A DNA stretch of 64,000 nucleotides from Aliidiomarina minuta (GCF_003987145.1 NZ_PIPL01000003.1:62001-126000), one strand, 5' to 3'; numbered from the stretch's first letter, positions 1 through 9,030 are shown. Made by a program: numbers and translations. The notes: generated by a model not told the origin, from the letters alone.

Positions 1-300
1 AAATTTAGTAAAGAAGACCAGCAAGTTTGGGTACATGATATTACGTCCCGAGTTGCGGAGACGGTTTCCCGATTGGATAAGAACAATATTGAAGAACGGT
101 TGCAGCTTTTGGGCGGCCACTATGACGCATTGATGTCTCATCAGTTGCGATTGGCGGATCAGTTAAAGGCCGCTTGGGACGAAAAAGCAGTAAAAGAACT
201 GCTGGAAGCAGTGAAAAAATCGGGTGCGGAAGCTTCGCATCAGAAGTTTGAAGTAGATGGCGATGAATTCGCCTGGACTGTAGAAGTTAAAAAGTCATAA
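1..300 (+). CDS. Hypothetical protein, C-terminal part
   Basis: The reading frame is open from base 1 to the TAA at 298-300, so only the last 99 residues of a gene that begins upstream are visible. A TTG at 73 could in principle start translation, but the frame continues upstream without a stop, which makes an earlier start more likely. The fragment is hydrophilic and alpha-helical in character (many Glu, Lys, Leu and Gln) and ends VEVKKS. It has no signal, membrane segment or motif I recognise, and I do not assign a function. It converges on rpmE, and the two share a bidirectional terminator. Confidence 0.6.
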   Translation, partial: KFSKEDQQVWVHDITSRVAETVSRLDKNNIEERLQLLGGHYDALMSHQLRLADQLKAAWDEKAVKELLEAVKKSGAEASHQKFEVDGDEFAWTVEVKKS

Positions 301-330
301 AAAAAAAGGTTGCCAATGGCAACCTTTTTT
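301..330. terminator. Bidirectional intrinsic terminator
   Basis: A-run, then stem GGTTGCC, loop AAT, stem GGCAACC, then a T-run. The A/T tracts on both sides let it work in both directions, between the convergent hypothetical gene and rpmE. Confidence 0.85.
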
Positions 331-346
331 CGTATTGATATTTGGA

Positions 347-559
347 TTACTTAGATTTAAGTGCACCAAAACGCTTCTTAAAGCGATCAACACGACCACC
401 AGTATCCAGAACTTTCTGCTTACCAGTGTAGAATGGGTGACATTCAGAGCATACGTCTACGTGCAAATCTTCACAACGAGTTGAACGTGTTTCAAACGCG
501 TGACCACATGAGCAGGTCACCTGGATGCTTTCGTACTTAGGATGAATACCTTCTTTCAT
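347..559 (-). CDS. rpmE: 50S ribosomal protein L31 (zinc-binding type)
   Basis: Structural protein of the large ribosomal subunit. From the ATG at 559 it is 70 residues, the usual L31 length, and begins MKEGIHPKYE. A longer frame reaches 673, but that extra sequence is not L31-like, and a GAGG Shine-Dalgarno sits just upstream of 559. The zinc ligands are present (TCSC near residues 15-18 and CSEC near 36-39), so this is the C+ type rather than the zinc-free paralogue made under zinc starvation. It faces a convergent gene and shares its terminator. Identity is secure from sequence. Confidence 0.97.
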   Translation of the reverse strand: MKEGIHPKYESIQVTCSCGHAFETRSTRCEDLHVDVCSECHPFYTGKQKVLDTGGRVDRFKKRFGALKSK

Positions 560-754
560 TGGGGTTACCTCAATAATAGGCCGCATCGCCATCCGTGCTT
601 TCCACGAACACCATACGTAACAAGCTTGGTTAAAAGAGCGCCGGATTTTACCTTGAAGCGGGCTAAGGATCAAGCCGTGCTTTTGCTGGAGTCATTTTAT
701 GACTACTCTTGGTTTAATAGTAGGCGAATATAAACGAATTACGGAATTTAAGTT

Positions 755-2980
755 ATGCAGTCCAGGGTTGGGTTAAAGCTTTTTTATTACTTAGTTATTG
801 CTTTTATTGTCCTGTTGGCGGCCTTCTGGCTGTACCTGAACTTTTCTACGCCTGAATACGATATGTCCCAGTCTGCTCATGTAAAGCAGATCGAAAGTCA
901 TGTGGCTACCCAGGATAACTTTAGTTTTGCAGTGGTGGGTAATGTAAATAATTCAGTGCGCACCTTTGGCACCCAGATTATCCCCATGATTAACGAAAGT
1001 GACGCTGACTTCCTGATTTCTGCTGGCAATGCGGTAAGCGATGGTGGTGAGGAGAATTATCGCTCGATTTATAAAGTCTTTTCAAAATTAGCAATACCTT
1101 TTCTTTTTACCTTTGGTGAAAATGAAAATGATGCTTTTGGTAACGCTCGTTTCTACGAAAAAATAGGTCCCCATTTCTTTGATTTTGAGTCAGCTGGCCA
1201 GCACTTTATTTTCCTCGATAGCACCGGGAACACTGATTTCGACTGGCAGTTACATTGGTTGCGACAGCAACTGAGTAAATCTGAAGCCACTCGCACCTTT
1301 GTTTTTATAGGCACGCCGTTGCATTCGGAATTGTCAGTGACCCCTCCATTTGAAGAGGGGAATTACTTTCCGCGGGGAGCAATCCGGGATAGTTTCCGCG
1401 CTTTATTCGAAGAGTTTGCGGTAGATGTGGTGTTTTCTTCTAACCTGTCACTGTTCCACGACGTGGTAGAAAACGGTGTTCGTTATGTTACTACGGGAGG
1501 TGCTGGTGGCCTGATTCTGAATCATGAAGACAGTTATCACCACTATGTCAGGGTCGCGGTACAGGGGCCAAGTATGAATATCGAACCCGTTCGTTTTGCG
1601 ATTGAAGAGTCTGTATTGTTGCGAACGCTGGATAGTATCTGGTCTGCGGTATACAGTTTTTTTTACGTCAGTTATGTGCGCTTCTTTTTGATCCTGTTGA
1701 TTCTCGTGGCGATTAGCATCAGTCTTTGGCAGTTACTCTTTGAAGAACGCAATTATTATCCTGATTTTGACCTGGACCCGACTCCATTTGTCGACCAGAA
1801 AAAGCGGGTAGCAATTTTCAGCAATAATTTTTTCCCTTTTATATCAGGGGTTACTATTTCAATTGATCGCTTAATTCGAGGGCTGCAGGAGAAAGGGTAT
1901 GAGTTATTGGTGGTCGCTCCCGATTACGATAAAAAAACGCAGGATAAGGCGTATATGTTGCGGGTACGCACTCTGTTTGCGTTTGGTCAGTACCGTGAGT
2001 TCAGGTTTGCAAACCTGCTACAGCCTGGTGTTGGTAAAGCGGTAAAATTATTTAACCCCGATATTATCCATCTTCAACATCCCTTTGGGCTCGGATCTCT
2101 GGGACTCTGGATAGCCAGACGAAACCGTATTCCGGCTGTCTACACTTATCATACACGCCTGGAAATGTACGCCCACTACGTTCCTTTGCCGGGCGCTATT
2201 TTCCGGAACCTGATTTCTCATGTGCTGGTGAAGCGCTTTTGCAACAAATGTGACGGCATTGTAGTGCCCACTTGGTCGGTAGAAGAATACCTGCGGGTGA
2301 TCGGTGTGAAGACTAGAATTCTGGTCCAACCTACGGGCATCGATTATGAGGCTTTTCAAAAGGTTGATAATACCCAGCAGCATGCCTTGCGCGAAAAATA
2401 TAAGATAGCAGATGAAGAGAAAGTATTAGTCACGGTCTCGCGGCTGGGGAAAGAAAAAAATATAGACTTCCTGATTCGGGCAATGGCTGATTTACCGCAA
2501 TACACGAAGGCCAGATGTAAGCTTCTGATTGTTGGTTCGGGAGTAGAAAAAAAGCAGTTACAAGAACTTATAGTCTCCTTCGACTTACAAGACAAAGTGT
2601 TGCTAACCGGCGGGGTGGAACCAGACATGATTCGTCATTATTATCACTTGGCGGATGGATTTGTATTTGCGTCGAAGTCAGAAACTCAGGGTATGGTTAT
2701 TCTCGAGGCTATGTCAGCAGGCTTACCTGTGGTGGCGATACGTGCCAGCGGTATTGATGATGTCATTGAGCATGGAAAAAATGGCTATAAAACCCCTGAA
2801 AATAAAGAAATCTGGAGTCGCTGCCTGGCCCGGTTATTGGATGATGATGACCTCAGAGCGACACTTTCGCGACAGGCGCGTTTATTTGCCGCTGAGCATG
2901 ATGTAAGTAATTTCTGTAGTAAAATCAATTGTTTTTATGCCGAGCTGCTGGCAGCCCGGGCTCAGTTTAAGTCGACTTAG
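755..2980 (+). CDS. Membrane fusion: degenerate metallophosphoesterase domain plus GT4 glycosyltransferase
   Basis: A 741-residue protein with two parts. Residues 7-29 form a membrane segment. About 55-290 follow the order of a calcineurin-like phosphoesterase but lack its metal ligands: the GD-x-H position reads GNVN (62-65), the second GD reads GN (91-92), GNHE reads GENE (121-124) and the GHxH region reads SNLS. A second membrane segment lies near 312-338. About 350-730 form a GT-B glycosyltransferase of family GT4, with the usual E-x7-E in SETQGMVILEAMSAG. With two membrane segments, the phosphoesterase-like part should be periplasmic and the transferase cytoplasmic. The GT4 part resembles enzymes that glycosylate lipids such as diacylglycerol; the substrate is unknown. 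It ends in a 14-bp overlap with the convergent TVP38-type gene. The architecture is seen; the loss of phosphoesterase activity is inferred. Confidence 0.8.
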   Translation: MQSRVGLKLFYYLVIAFIVLLAAFWLYLNFSTPEYDMSQSAHVKQIESHVATQDNFSFAVVGNVNNSVRTFGTQIIPMINESDADFLISAGNAVSDGGEENYRSIYKVFSKLAIPFLFTFGENENDAFGNARFYEKIGPHFFDFESAGQHFIFLDSTGNTDFDWQLHWLRQQLSKSEATRTFVFIGTPLHSELSVTPPFEEGNYFPRGAIRDSFRALFEEFAVDVVFSSNLSLFHDVVENGVRYVTTGGAGGLILNHEDSYHHYVRVAVQGPSMNIEPVRFAIEESVLLRTLDSIWSAVYSFFYVSYVRFFLILLILVAISISLWQLLFEERNYYPDFDLDPTPFVDQKKRVAIFSNNFFPFISGVTISIDRLIRGLQEKGYELLVVAPDYDKKTQDKAYMLRVRTLFAFGQYREFRFANLLQPGVGKAVKLFNPDIIHLQHPFGLGSLGLWIARRNRIPAVYTYHTRLEMYAHYVPLPGAIFRNLISHVLVKRFCNKCDGIVVPTWSVEEYLRVIGVKTRILVQPTGIDYEAFQKVDNTQQHALREKYKIADEEKVLVTVSRLGKEKNIDFLIRAMADLPQYTKARCKLLIVGSGVEKKQLQELIVSFDLQDKVLLTGGVEPDMIRHYYHLADGFVFASKSETQGMVILEAMSAGLPVVAIRASGIDDVIEHGKNGYKTPENKEIWSRCLARLLDDDDLRATLSRQARLFAAEHDVSNFCSKINCFYAELLAARAQFKST

Positions 2981-3674
2981 ATTTTTGCTTCCGGCGGTAT
3001 ACCAGATGGATAACAAAAAGTAGCGCAAGAGCTGCGAGGATGGTGCCCAGGGCTATTGCGATTTCGCGGTTTTCTTCGGCAAGCAATAGCCTGGTTAGCT
3101 GGGCGCCAAGCAGAGTTACCGCAGCCAGGCCGGGTATGATACCAATTGCTGACCCCAGCATATAACGTAAAAACGGCATGCCCATTGCGCCCCCCATAAG
3201 GTTGGTCATGGTGAAAGGCGCGACAGGCAATAAATTAATTATTATCATTGAGTTAATGGTACGTCGGGTCATATAGGAAGAGGTTTTCCGGAGTAACCTC
3301 CCCTGGTATCGGGTAAGAGTATCTTTGCCCAGATGACGGCCGATCCAGTAGCTGCAGGCCGATGAACTGAGGGTCCCCAGAATGGCATACAGAAGTCCCC
3401 ACCAGGGGCCAAACAGGATGCCGGTAGCAACAACTAGTAAGGTAAGCGGGAACATTAACAATAAAGCGATTATATAGGTTAGGATAACCGTAATGAGCAG
3501 CACTATCGGATTGGCATCCGCCGCAAAGTCGTCCAGAAGCTGTCGCAGTTGCTCGGGCTCTATGACTTCGGCATCGATCATCCAGCGCCAGCCGAAAGCA
3601 AGGACGGCCAGTATGCCGATGGTCAAGGTTATTTTGATCAGCAGTCCGCGTTGTGATGTGTTCATTCGTTGCAT
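2967..3674 (-). CDS. TVP38/TMEM64 (VTT/DedA-like) membrane protein
   Basis: Integral membrane protein of 235 residues with an N-terminal membrane segment (about 12-30) followed by the VTT-domain pattern. The glycine-rich FGPWWGLLYAILG stretch and the later PVAPFTMTNLMGGAMGM loop with its re-entrant Gly/Pro residues are typical of TVP38/DedA-type proteins. Relatives take part in lipid scrambling or transport and envelope homeostasis; no specific substrate can be read here. The start at 3674 is the first ATG, with only a weak GGA upstream. Its 3' end overlaps the lipid-like glycosyltransferase gene, so both may concern membrane lipids (inference). Confidence 0.8.
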   Translation of the reverse strand: MQRMNTSQRGLLIKITLTIGILAVLAFGWRWMIDAEVIEPEQLRQLLDDFAADANPIVLLITVILTYIIALLLMFPLTLLVVATGILFGPWWGLLYAILGTLSSSACSYWIGRHLGKDTLTRYQGRLLRKTSSYMTRRTINSMIIINLLPVAPFTMTNLMGGAMGMPFLRYMLGSAIGIIPGLAAVTLLGAQLTRLLLAEENREIAIALGTILAALALLFVIHLVYRRKQKSKST

Positions 3675-3783
3675 TTTAGAGTATCCGGCTGGTATCAGCG
3701 ATCACCTTTGCAATATAAGTTAGGTTAAACCCGGTCTATTGGTTAGCATTTATTGGGTGCACGTTGACGATAAGAGGATAGTT

Positions 3784-5979
3784 TTGGCAAAGTTTATTCG
3801 GGTCGCCCTGCCAGTACCTTTATGGCGTTCATATGACTACCAGCTAGCAGATGATCTGTCGGTAACCACAGGCTGTCGGGTAATAGTGCCTTTTGGGTCG
3901 CGTGAACTGGTGGGCTTCGTGCTGCAAGCGGACTGCACTCCTGACTATGATGTCAGCAAAATAAAACCGATTAAGCGCGTGCTCGAGAGCTCATGTATCT
4001 GGCCGGAAAGCATGTGGAAACTGTTGCTCTGGGCCTCCGGTTATTACCATCACCCGTTGGGGGATGTGTTGGCCCACGCGGCGCCTGTGGCTCTTCGCAA
4101 AGGTGAGGCGGCGGACTACCAGAGTGTGCGTCGCTATATTCGTACTGCGCAGGGAGAACAGATTGACCTGCAACAATTAAAGCGTGCTCCGCAGCAGCAG
4201 CGGCTGCTGGCGGCGCTTAGCCGGGACTCGCTGACGCCAGCTCAGTTGCGTCAGCAAGAGTACAGCGCAGCCGCTTTAAAAGCGCTGCAGGACAAAGGTT
4301 GGGTTGAAACCGAAGTTGTTAAGCCGGATCCTGAGCCCTGGCAGTTCAACGCTGGCGACGAGGCATTACGGCTTAATCCCCAGCAGGCAGTCGCTGTGGC
4401 GGCACTGCATCAGTATTTGCAGCAAACCCAGTCTGCAGGCAAAGTCTGGTTACTGGAAGGTGTTACCGGTAGTGGGAAAACTGAAGTTTACCTGCAGGCT
4501 ATGCAACAGGTACTTGAGCGAGGCCAGCAGGTATTAGTGATGGTGCCTGAAATTGGCTTAACACCGCAGACCGTGGCACGTTTTGAGCAACGTTTTAAAG
4601 TGCCTATTGTGGCATTGCATTCCGGGTTGACGGATAGTGAGCGTTTGCAGGGGTGGTTGCAGGCACGGGATGGTCAGGCGGCGATTATTATTGGCACCCG
4701 TTCAGCTATTTTTACTCCGTGCAAAAGCCTGGGCATGATTATACTGGATGAAGAGCACGACTCCTCTTTTAAGCAGCAGGACGGCTTTCGTTACAATGCC
4801 CGGGATTTGGCGGTAAAGCGCGCTTATGATGAAAAACTACCTCTGGTATTGGGTACCGCGACGCCCTCGCTGGAAAGTCTGGCGAATGTGGAGGCCGGTC
4901 GTTATCAGCACCTACAGCTAACGGACCGTGCCGGGGAAGCCCAACATGCCAAACACAAAATTATCGATTTAAAACAGCAACGCATGAAACATGGACTCAG
5001 CGAAGAGTTGCTGGCACGCATGAACCAGCACCTGGAAAAAGGGAATCAGGTGCTGTTGTTTTTGAATCGCCGCGGTTTTGCCAGCGCCTTGATTTGCCAT
5101 GAATGTGGATGGGTCAGTGATTGCCATCGTTGCCAGAAACCTTTTACTGTGCACCAACAGAAAAATTTGCTGCAATGTCATCATTGCGGCGCCCAGCAGC
5201 GTATTCCGCGCCAGTGTGGTGATTGCGGAAGTACCCAGTTGATTACTCAGGGGGTTGGAACTGAGCAATTGGAAACGGTATTGCAACAGGAGCTGCCAGA
5301 TTACCCGGTGCTGCGTATTGATCGCGACAGCACGCGCAAGAAAGGCCAGCTGGCGGCCCATTTAACCGCTGCTGCTAGCGGCGAATACCCAATTCTTATT
5401 GGTACTCAGATGCTGGCAAAAGGACATCATTTCCCGGATGTGACGCTGGTCGCCTTACTCGATGTCGATGGCGCTTTGTACAGTAGCGACTTTCGTGCTT
5501 CGGAACGACTCGGTCAGCTTTATACGCAGGTAGCGGGCCGCGCGGGCCGCGCAAGTAAACCGGGCACTGTGGTGTTGCAAACACACCATCCGGAGCATCC
5601 GTTAATTCAGGAGCTGGTTAATAACGGCTATCATGACTTTGCCCGCAGCGCTCTGGCTGAACGGCAACAGGCACTATTGCCTCCGTATGCGTCAATGGCG
5701 CTGATACGGGCGGAAGCAATGGTGGAACAGGACGCGTTACTTTTACTGCAGGCAATTGGTCAGCACTTGCAGGGAGTCAGCGAAGTGGTCGTAATAGGAC
5801 CCATGCCAGCTCCCCTGGCCAGACGTGCCGGCCGTTTTCGTTTTCAGCTGCTGTTGCATGCGGAACAACGTAAATTTTTACATGCCTGGTTACAGCGTCA
5901 GCTCCCCCAGTTAGAGAAACTGCCTGAGGCGCGTAAAGCGCGCTGGTCGCTGGATATTGATCCCCAGGATTTTACCTAG
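3784..5979 (+). CDS. priA: Primosomal replication-restart helicase PriA
   Basis: DNA helicase that recognises stalled forks and reloads the replisome. From the TTG at 3784 it is 731 residues, essentially E. coli length (732). That start has AGAGGA about six bases upstream and gives MAKFIRVALPVPL, matching the family N terminus. The upstream TTG at 3739 would add 15 unconserved residues. Visible parts are the N-terminal 3'-end-binding domain, Walker A GVTGSGKTEV, the DEEH helicase motif II, and a zinc module made of CxxC pairs (CHECGWVSDCHRC, CHHCG, CGDCG). The helicase C domain carries GTQMLAKGHHFPDV and QVAGRAGRA. It lies upstream of argS and ftsN, a common gammaproteobacterial order. Confidence 0.97.
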   Translation: MAKFIRVALPVPLWRSYDYQLADDLSVTTGCRVIVPFGSRELVGFVLQADCTPDYDVSKIKPIKRVLESSCIWPESMWKLLLWASGYYHHPLGDVLAHAAPVALRKGEAADYQSVRRYIRTAQGEQIDLQQLKRAPQQQRLLAALSRDSLTPAQLRQQEYSAAALKALQDKGWVETEVVKPDPEPWQFNAGDEALRLNPQQAVAVAALHQYLQQTQSAGKVWLLEGVTGSGKTEVYLQAMQQVLERGQQVLVMVPEIGLTPQTVARFEQRFKVPIVALHSGLTDSERLQGWLQARDGQAAIIIGTRSAIFTPCKSLGMIILDEEHDSSFKQQDGFRYNARDLAVKRAYDEKLPLVLGTATPSLESLANVEAGRYQHLQLTDRAGEAQHAKHKIIDLKQQRMKHGLSEELLARMNQHLEKGNQVLLFLNRRGFASALICHECGWVSDCHRCQKPFTVHQQKNLLQCHHCGAQQRIPRQCGDCGSTQLITQGVGTEQLETVLQQELPDYPVLRIDRDSTRKKGQLAAHLTAAASGEYPILIGTQMLAKGHHFPDVTLVALLDVDGALYSSDFRASERLGQLYTQVAGRAGRASKPGTVVLQTHHPEHPLIQELVNNGYHDFARSALAERQQALLPPYASMALIRAEAMVEQDALLLLQAIGQHLQGVSEVVVIGPMPAPLARRAGRFRFQLLLHAEQRKFLHAWLQRQLPQLEKLPEARKARWSLDIDPQDFT

Positions 5980-6070
5980 CTGAAGTCTTTTTTTCATCGG
6001 GGGAAGCGATTACACTAGGCCCCCCGACGACTGTCATTGTCAATTATCACGTTTGAGGTTTAAAGCTGCG

Positions 6071-7819
6071 ATGAAACAGCAAATTGAAGTACTTTTGCAG
6101 GCTGCTATTGAGAAGTTAAAGCAGCAGGGCACTTTGCCTGCTGAGGTAAGCCCGCGTATTCAGCTGGATCGCCCGCGTGATAAAAGCCACGGTGACTTTG
6201 CCACTAATCTGGCACTGATGCTGGCAAAACCAGCTAAACAGAATCCACGGCAACTGGCTGAGGCCATAGTAGCTGCGTTACCTGCTAATGATGTGCTGGC
6301 AGCAACTGATATTGCTGGCCCAGGATTTATTAACTTCAGTATGAATACCGCCCAGCTGGTTAATCAGCTGGAACAGGCGTGGCTGGATCCCCAGCTTAAC
6401 GTGGGCAATACGGGCGCCGCGCAGACTATAGTTATCGACTATTCGTCGCCGAACCTGGCCAAAGAAATGCACGTCGGTCACTTGCGCTCGACCATTATTG
6501 GCGATGCGGTAGCCCGGACCCTGGAACTGCAAGGGCACAAAGTGATTCGTCAGAACCATGTGGGTGACTGGGGAACTCAGTTTGGTATGTTGCTGGCGCA
6601 TATGGAAGATGTAAAAAGCGAGTCTGGCGATGCTGAATTGTTATTGTCGGATTTGGAAACTTTTTACAAAGCGGCGAAGAAGCGTTTTGACGCTGAACCT
6701 GAGTTTGCTAATCGCGCACGCTCCCTGGTGGTGAAACTGCAATCGGGTGATCAGTATTGTGCCGGGTTATGGCAACAGTTTATCGATATCTCGCTGGCGC
6801 ACTGTCAGGAAGTGTATGACCGTTTAGGTGTTAAGCTGACTCGCGATGATGTCATGGCAGAAAGTGCTTACAATGGCGAACTGCACGATATCGTGAAGGT
6901 ACTCACTGAACAGGGTTTGCTGGTTGAAGATCAGGGCGCAAAATGCGTATTTCTGGACGAATTTAAAGGTAAAGAAGATGAACCTTTGCCTATTATTGTG
7001 CAGAAAAAAGATGGTGGTTTTCTGTATGCCACTACTGATTTAGCAGCGGTTCGTTATCGAGCGGAAAAGTTAAAGGCTGATCGCGCCATTTATGTGGTCG
7101 ATGCCCGTCAGGCTTTACATTTTAACCAGATTTTCACCCTTGCCCGTAAGGCAAACCTGGCACCAGTTGAGATGCAGCTGGAACATATGGGTTTTGGCAT
7201 GGTGATGGGCAAAGATGGGCGGCCTTTTAAAAGCCGTGACGGCGGTGTGACAAAACTGGCTGACTTACTGACCGAGGCGGAACGTCGCGCCCAGGCGCTG
7301 ATTGCTGAAAAAGGCAGTGAGATGACTACTGAAGAGCAGGCTCACATCGCCAGTGTGGTTGGCATTGCTTCAGTAAAATATGCGGATCTGTCGAAAAACC
7401 GCACCAGTGATTACGTATTCGACTGGGACAGTATGATAAGTTTTGAAGGCAATACCGCGCCGTATCTGCTTTACGCATTCACCCGTGTGAACAGCATATT
7501 TCAAAAAGCGGGGTTGCAGCAGCAGGACGTTGACGGCACTTTTGAGCTGATTAGCGCACAGGACACAGCGCTGGCTAATAAGCTGGCACAGTTCCCAGAA
7601 ATTATTGCTACGGTCGGCGCTAAAGGCATGCCGCACTTTCTTTGTGGTTATCTGTTTGAACTGGCCGGAGCTTTCTCCTCATTTTATGAAGCCTGCCCTA
7701 TTCTCAGCGCGGAACAGGAGTCTGTGCGCAATAGCCGCCTGAAACTGGCGGCTTTGACCGCACGCACCCTTGAACAGGGCTTAAATTTATTAGGTATTCC
7801 AACATTGCAACGGATGTAA
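6071..7819 (+). CDS. argS: Arginyl-tRNA synthetase
   Basis: Class I aminoacyl-tRNA synthetase that charges tRNA-Arg. From the ATG at 6071 it is 582 residues. A TTG at 6053 would add six residues that relatives lack. The N-terminal additional domain ends with IAGPGFINF. The HIGH-type signature is HVGH in AKEMHVGHLRS. The KMSKS loop is replaced by PFKSRDGG, as in E. coli ArgS. The C terminus LGIPTLQRM is the normal end of the anticodon-binding domain. The gene is followed at once by ftsN in the same reading frame. Confidence 0.97.
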   Translation: MKQQIEVLLQAAIEKLKQQGTLPAEVSPRIQLDRPRDKSHGDFATNLALMLAKPAKQNPRQLAEAIVAALPANDVLAATDIAGPGFINFSMNTAQLVNQLEQAWLDPQLNVGNTGAAQTIVIDYSSPNLAKEMHVGHLRSTIIGDAVARTLELQGHKVIRQNHVGDWGTQFGMLLAHMEDVKSESGDAELLLSDLETFYKAAKKRFDAEPEFANRARSLVVKLQSGDQYCAGLWQQFIDISLAHCQEVYDRLGVKLTRDDVMAESAYNGELHDIVKVLTEQGLLVEDQGAKCVFLDEFKGKEDEPLPIIVQKKDGGFLYATTDLAAVRYRAEKLKADRAIYVVDARQALHFNQIFTLARKANLAPVEMQLEHMGFGMVMGKDGRPFKSRDGGVTKLADLLTEAERRAQALIAEKGSEMTTEEQAHIASVVGIASVKYADLSKNRTSDYVFDWDSMISFEGNTAPYLLYAFTRVNSIFQKAGLQQQDVDGTFELISAQDTALANKLAQFPEIIATVGAKGMPHFLCGYLFELAGAFSSFYEACPILSAEQESVRNSRLKLAALTARTLEQGLNLLGIPTLQRM

Positions 7820-7825
7820 TTCAGG

Positions 7826-8419
7826 GTGTCAGTCGATTACGCCGATAAAGGCAAACCGAATAAGCGCAAGCCGACGAAGAAGAACCGCAACAGCAACAAG
7901 CGGACAACTTCCGGTGCCCGCCGTAATAAACCTGGGCAAAGTAAACTGCCGATAGTAGTGCTGATAGTCGGCGGCCTGTTGCTGGTAGCTTTTGTGGTTT
8001 TTTTATGGTTATTAAAAAACAATGCAACAGATTCTGAATCCGGCGGTGAGCCAGTAGTAACACCTCAGGCTCAGTTCGAAGACGAATTACCGCAAGCACC
8101 GGAAGAACGCTGGCAGTATATTCACGATCTGGAAAACCGCGAGGTTGAAGTGATAGTTCCGGAACGTGCTGAGACACAGCGGCGCCTGATGCAGTGCGGT
8201 TCTTTCCGCCGCCAGTCGGATGCCGAAACGTTGCGCGCACAGATTGCAATGCTGGGGCATGAGTCCCAGGTGCGACAAACACAAAGTAGCGAGCATGGCG
8301 TTTGGTACCGGGTGATTTTAGGACCATTTGAAAATCTACGCGCCGCACAAAGCGTAAATAATCAACTGCGACGCGGCAACGTGCAAGGCTGTCAGATTTG
8401 GTTATGGAACCTCGATTAA
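7826..8419 (+). CDS. ftsN: FtsN-like SPOR-domain cell division protein
   Basis: Inner-membrane division protein of 197 residues. A basic Lys/Arg-rich cytoplasmic tail (1-41) is followed by one membrane segment (about 43-63), a linker, and a C-terminal SPOR domain (about 115-195) that binds denuded septal peptidoglycan. The SPOR signature is seen in MQCGSFRRQSDAETL and WYRVILGPF. FtsN recruits and activates late divisome proteins. The GTG at 7826 is the only possible start, because argS ends seven bases earlier in the same frame, so translation probably depends on termination of argS. Its place between argS and hslV supports the name; sequence alone gives SPOR-domain protein. Confidence 0.88.
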   Translation: MSVDYADKGKPNKRKPTKKNRNSNKRTTSGARRNKPGQSKLPIVVLIVGGLLLVAFVVFLWLLKNNATDSESGGEPVVTPQAQFEDELPQAPEERWQYIHDLENREVEVIVPERAETQRRLMQCGSFRRQSDAETLRAQIAMLGHESQVRQTQSSEHGVWYRVILGPFENLRAAQSVNNQLRRGNVQGCQIWLWNLD

Positions 8420-8428
8420 GCACTTTGC

Positions 8429-8457
8429 ATTGAAATCTCCCTTCCGAGTCCTCATCT
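8429..8457 (+). promoter_or_regulatory. Sigma-32-type heat-shock promoter for hslVU
   Basis: ATTGAAA at 8429-8435 and CCTCATCT at 8450-8457 differ by one base each from the sigma-32 consensus CTTGAAA and CCCCATnT, with a 14-bp spacer. It lies just upstream of hslV, which is a heat-shock operon in E. coli. Motifs are seen; promoter activity is inferred. Confidence 0.72.
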
Positions 8458-8487
8458 CTTTGCTAATGCAATGAGAGAGGATTCAGT

Positions 8488-9030
8488 ATGACTACGATAG
8501 TCTCAGTTCGACGCGGCGATAAAGTCGCCATAGGTGGTGATGGTCAGGTTTCCCTGGGCAACACTGTGATGAAAGGCAACGCCAAAAAAGTAAGACGACT
8601 TTATCACGAGCAGGTACTTGCGGGTTTTGCTGGTGGTACCGCTGATGCGTTTACCCTTTTTGAGCGTTTTGAAGCTAAACTTGAAATGTATCAGGGGCAC
8701 CTGACCCGAGCGGCTGTCGAGCTGGCCAAAGAATGGCGCACCGACCGCGCACTGCGCAAGCTGGAAGCTTTGTTGGCCGTCGCTGATAAAACCACATCAT
8801 TAATTATTACCGGTAACGGCGATGTGGTGCAGCCGGAAGACGATTTGATCGCTATTGGTTCAGGCGGGCCTTTTGCGCAGGCCTCGGCCCGTGCTCTGTT
8901 GGAAAATACCGAACTGGGTGCACCTGAGATCGTTGAAAAAAGCCTCAGCATAGCGGGCGACATCTGTGTGTATACCAACGCCTTCCACACTATTGAAGTA
9001 CTTGATGCTGAGCAGGCTCAGGACAAGTAA
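8488..9030 (+). CDS. hslV: ATP-dependent protease peptidase subunit HslV
   Basis: Proteasome-like peptidase that forms a double hexameric ring and degrades proteins unfolded by HslU. It is 180 residues, the usual size, and begins MTTIVSVRR, so removal of Met exposes the catalytic N-terminal Thr. GGDGQVSLGNTVMKGNAKKVRR and AGFAGGTADAFTLFERFE-type sequence are characteristic of the family. An AGAGG ribosome site precedes the ATG. It is followed 28 bp later by hslU with its own AGGAG, and a sigma-32-like promoter lies upstream, so the pair is probably heat-inducible. Confidence 0.97.
   Translation: MTTIVSVRRGDKVAIGGDGQVSLGNTVMKGNAKKVRRLYHEQVLAGFAGGTADAFTLFERFEAKLEMYQGHLTRAAVELAKEWRTDRALRKLEALLAVADKTTSLIITGNGDVVQPEDDLIAIGSGGPFAQASARALLENTELGAPEIVEKSLSIAGDICVYTNAFHTIEVLDAEQAQDK

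Noticed and set aside
560..673. Extended N terminus for L31 up to 673.
   Set aside because: L31 begins MKEGIHP with its own ribosome site at 559; the extension is not ribosomal-protein-like.
5997..6027. TCGGGGG / CCCCCGA inverted repeat between priA and argS, first read as a terminator.
   Set aside because: No T-run follows in either direction and the loop is long and holds a possible -10 (TACACT) for argS.
7821..8423. Long minus-strand frame across ftsN.
   Set aside because: It mirrors the ftsN coding sequence, has no ribosome site and has a low-complexity Arg/Cys/Ser composition.
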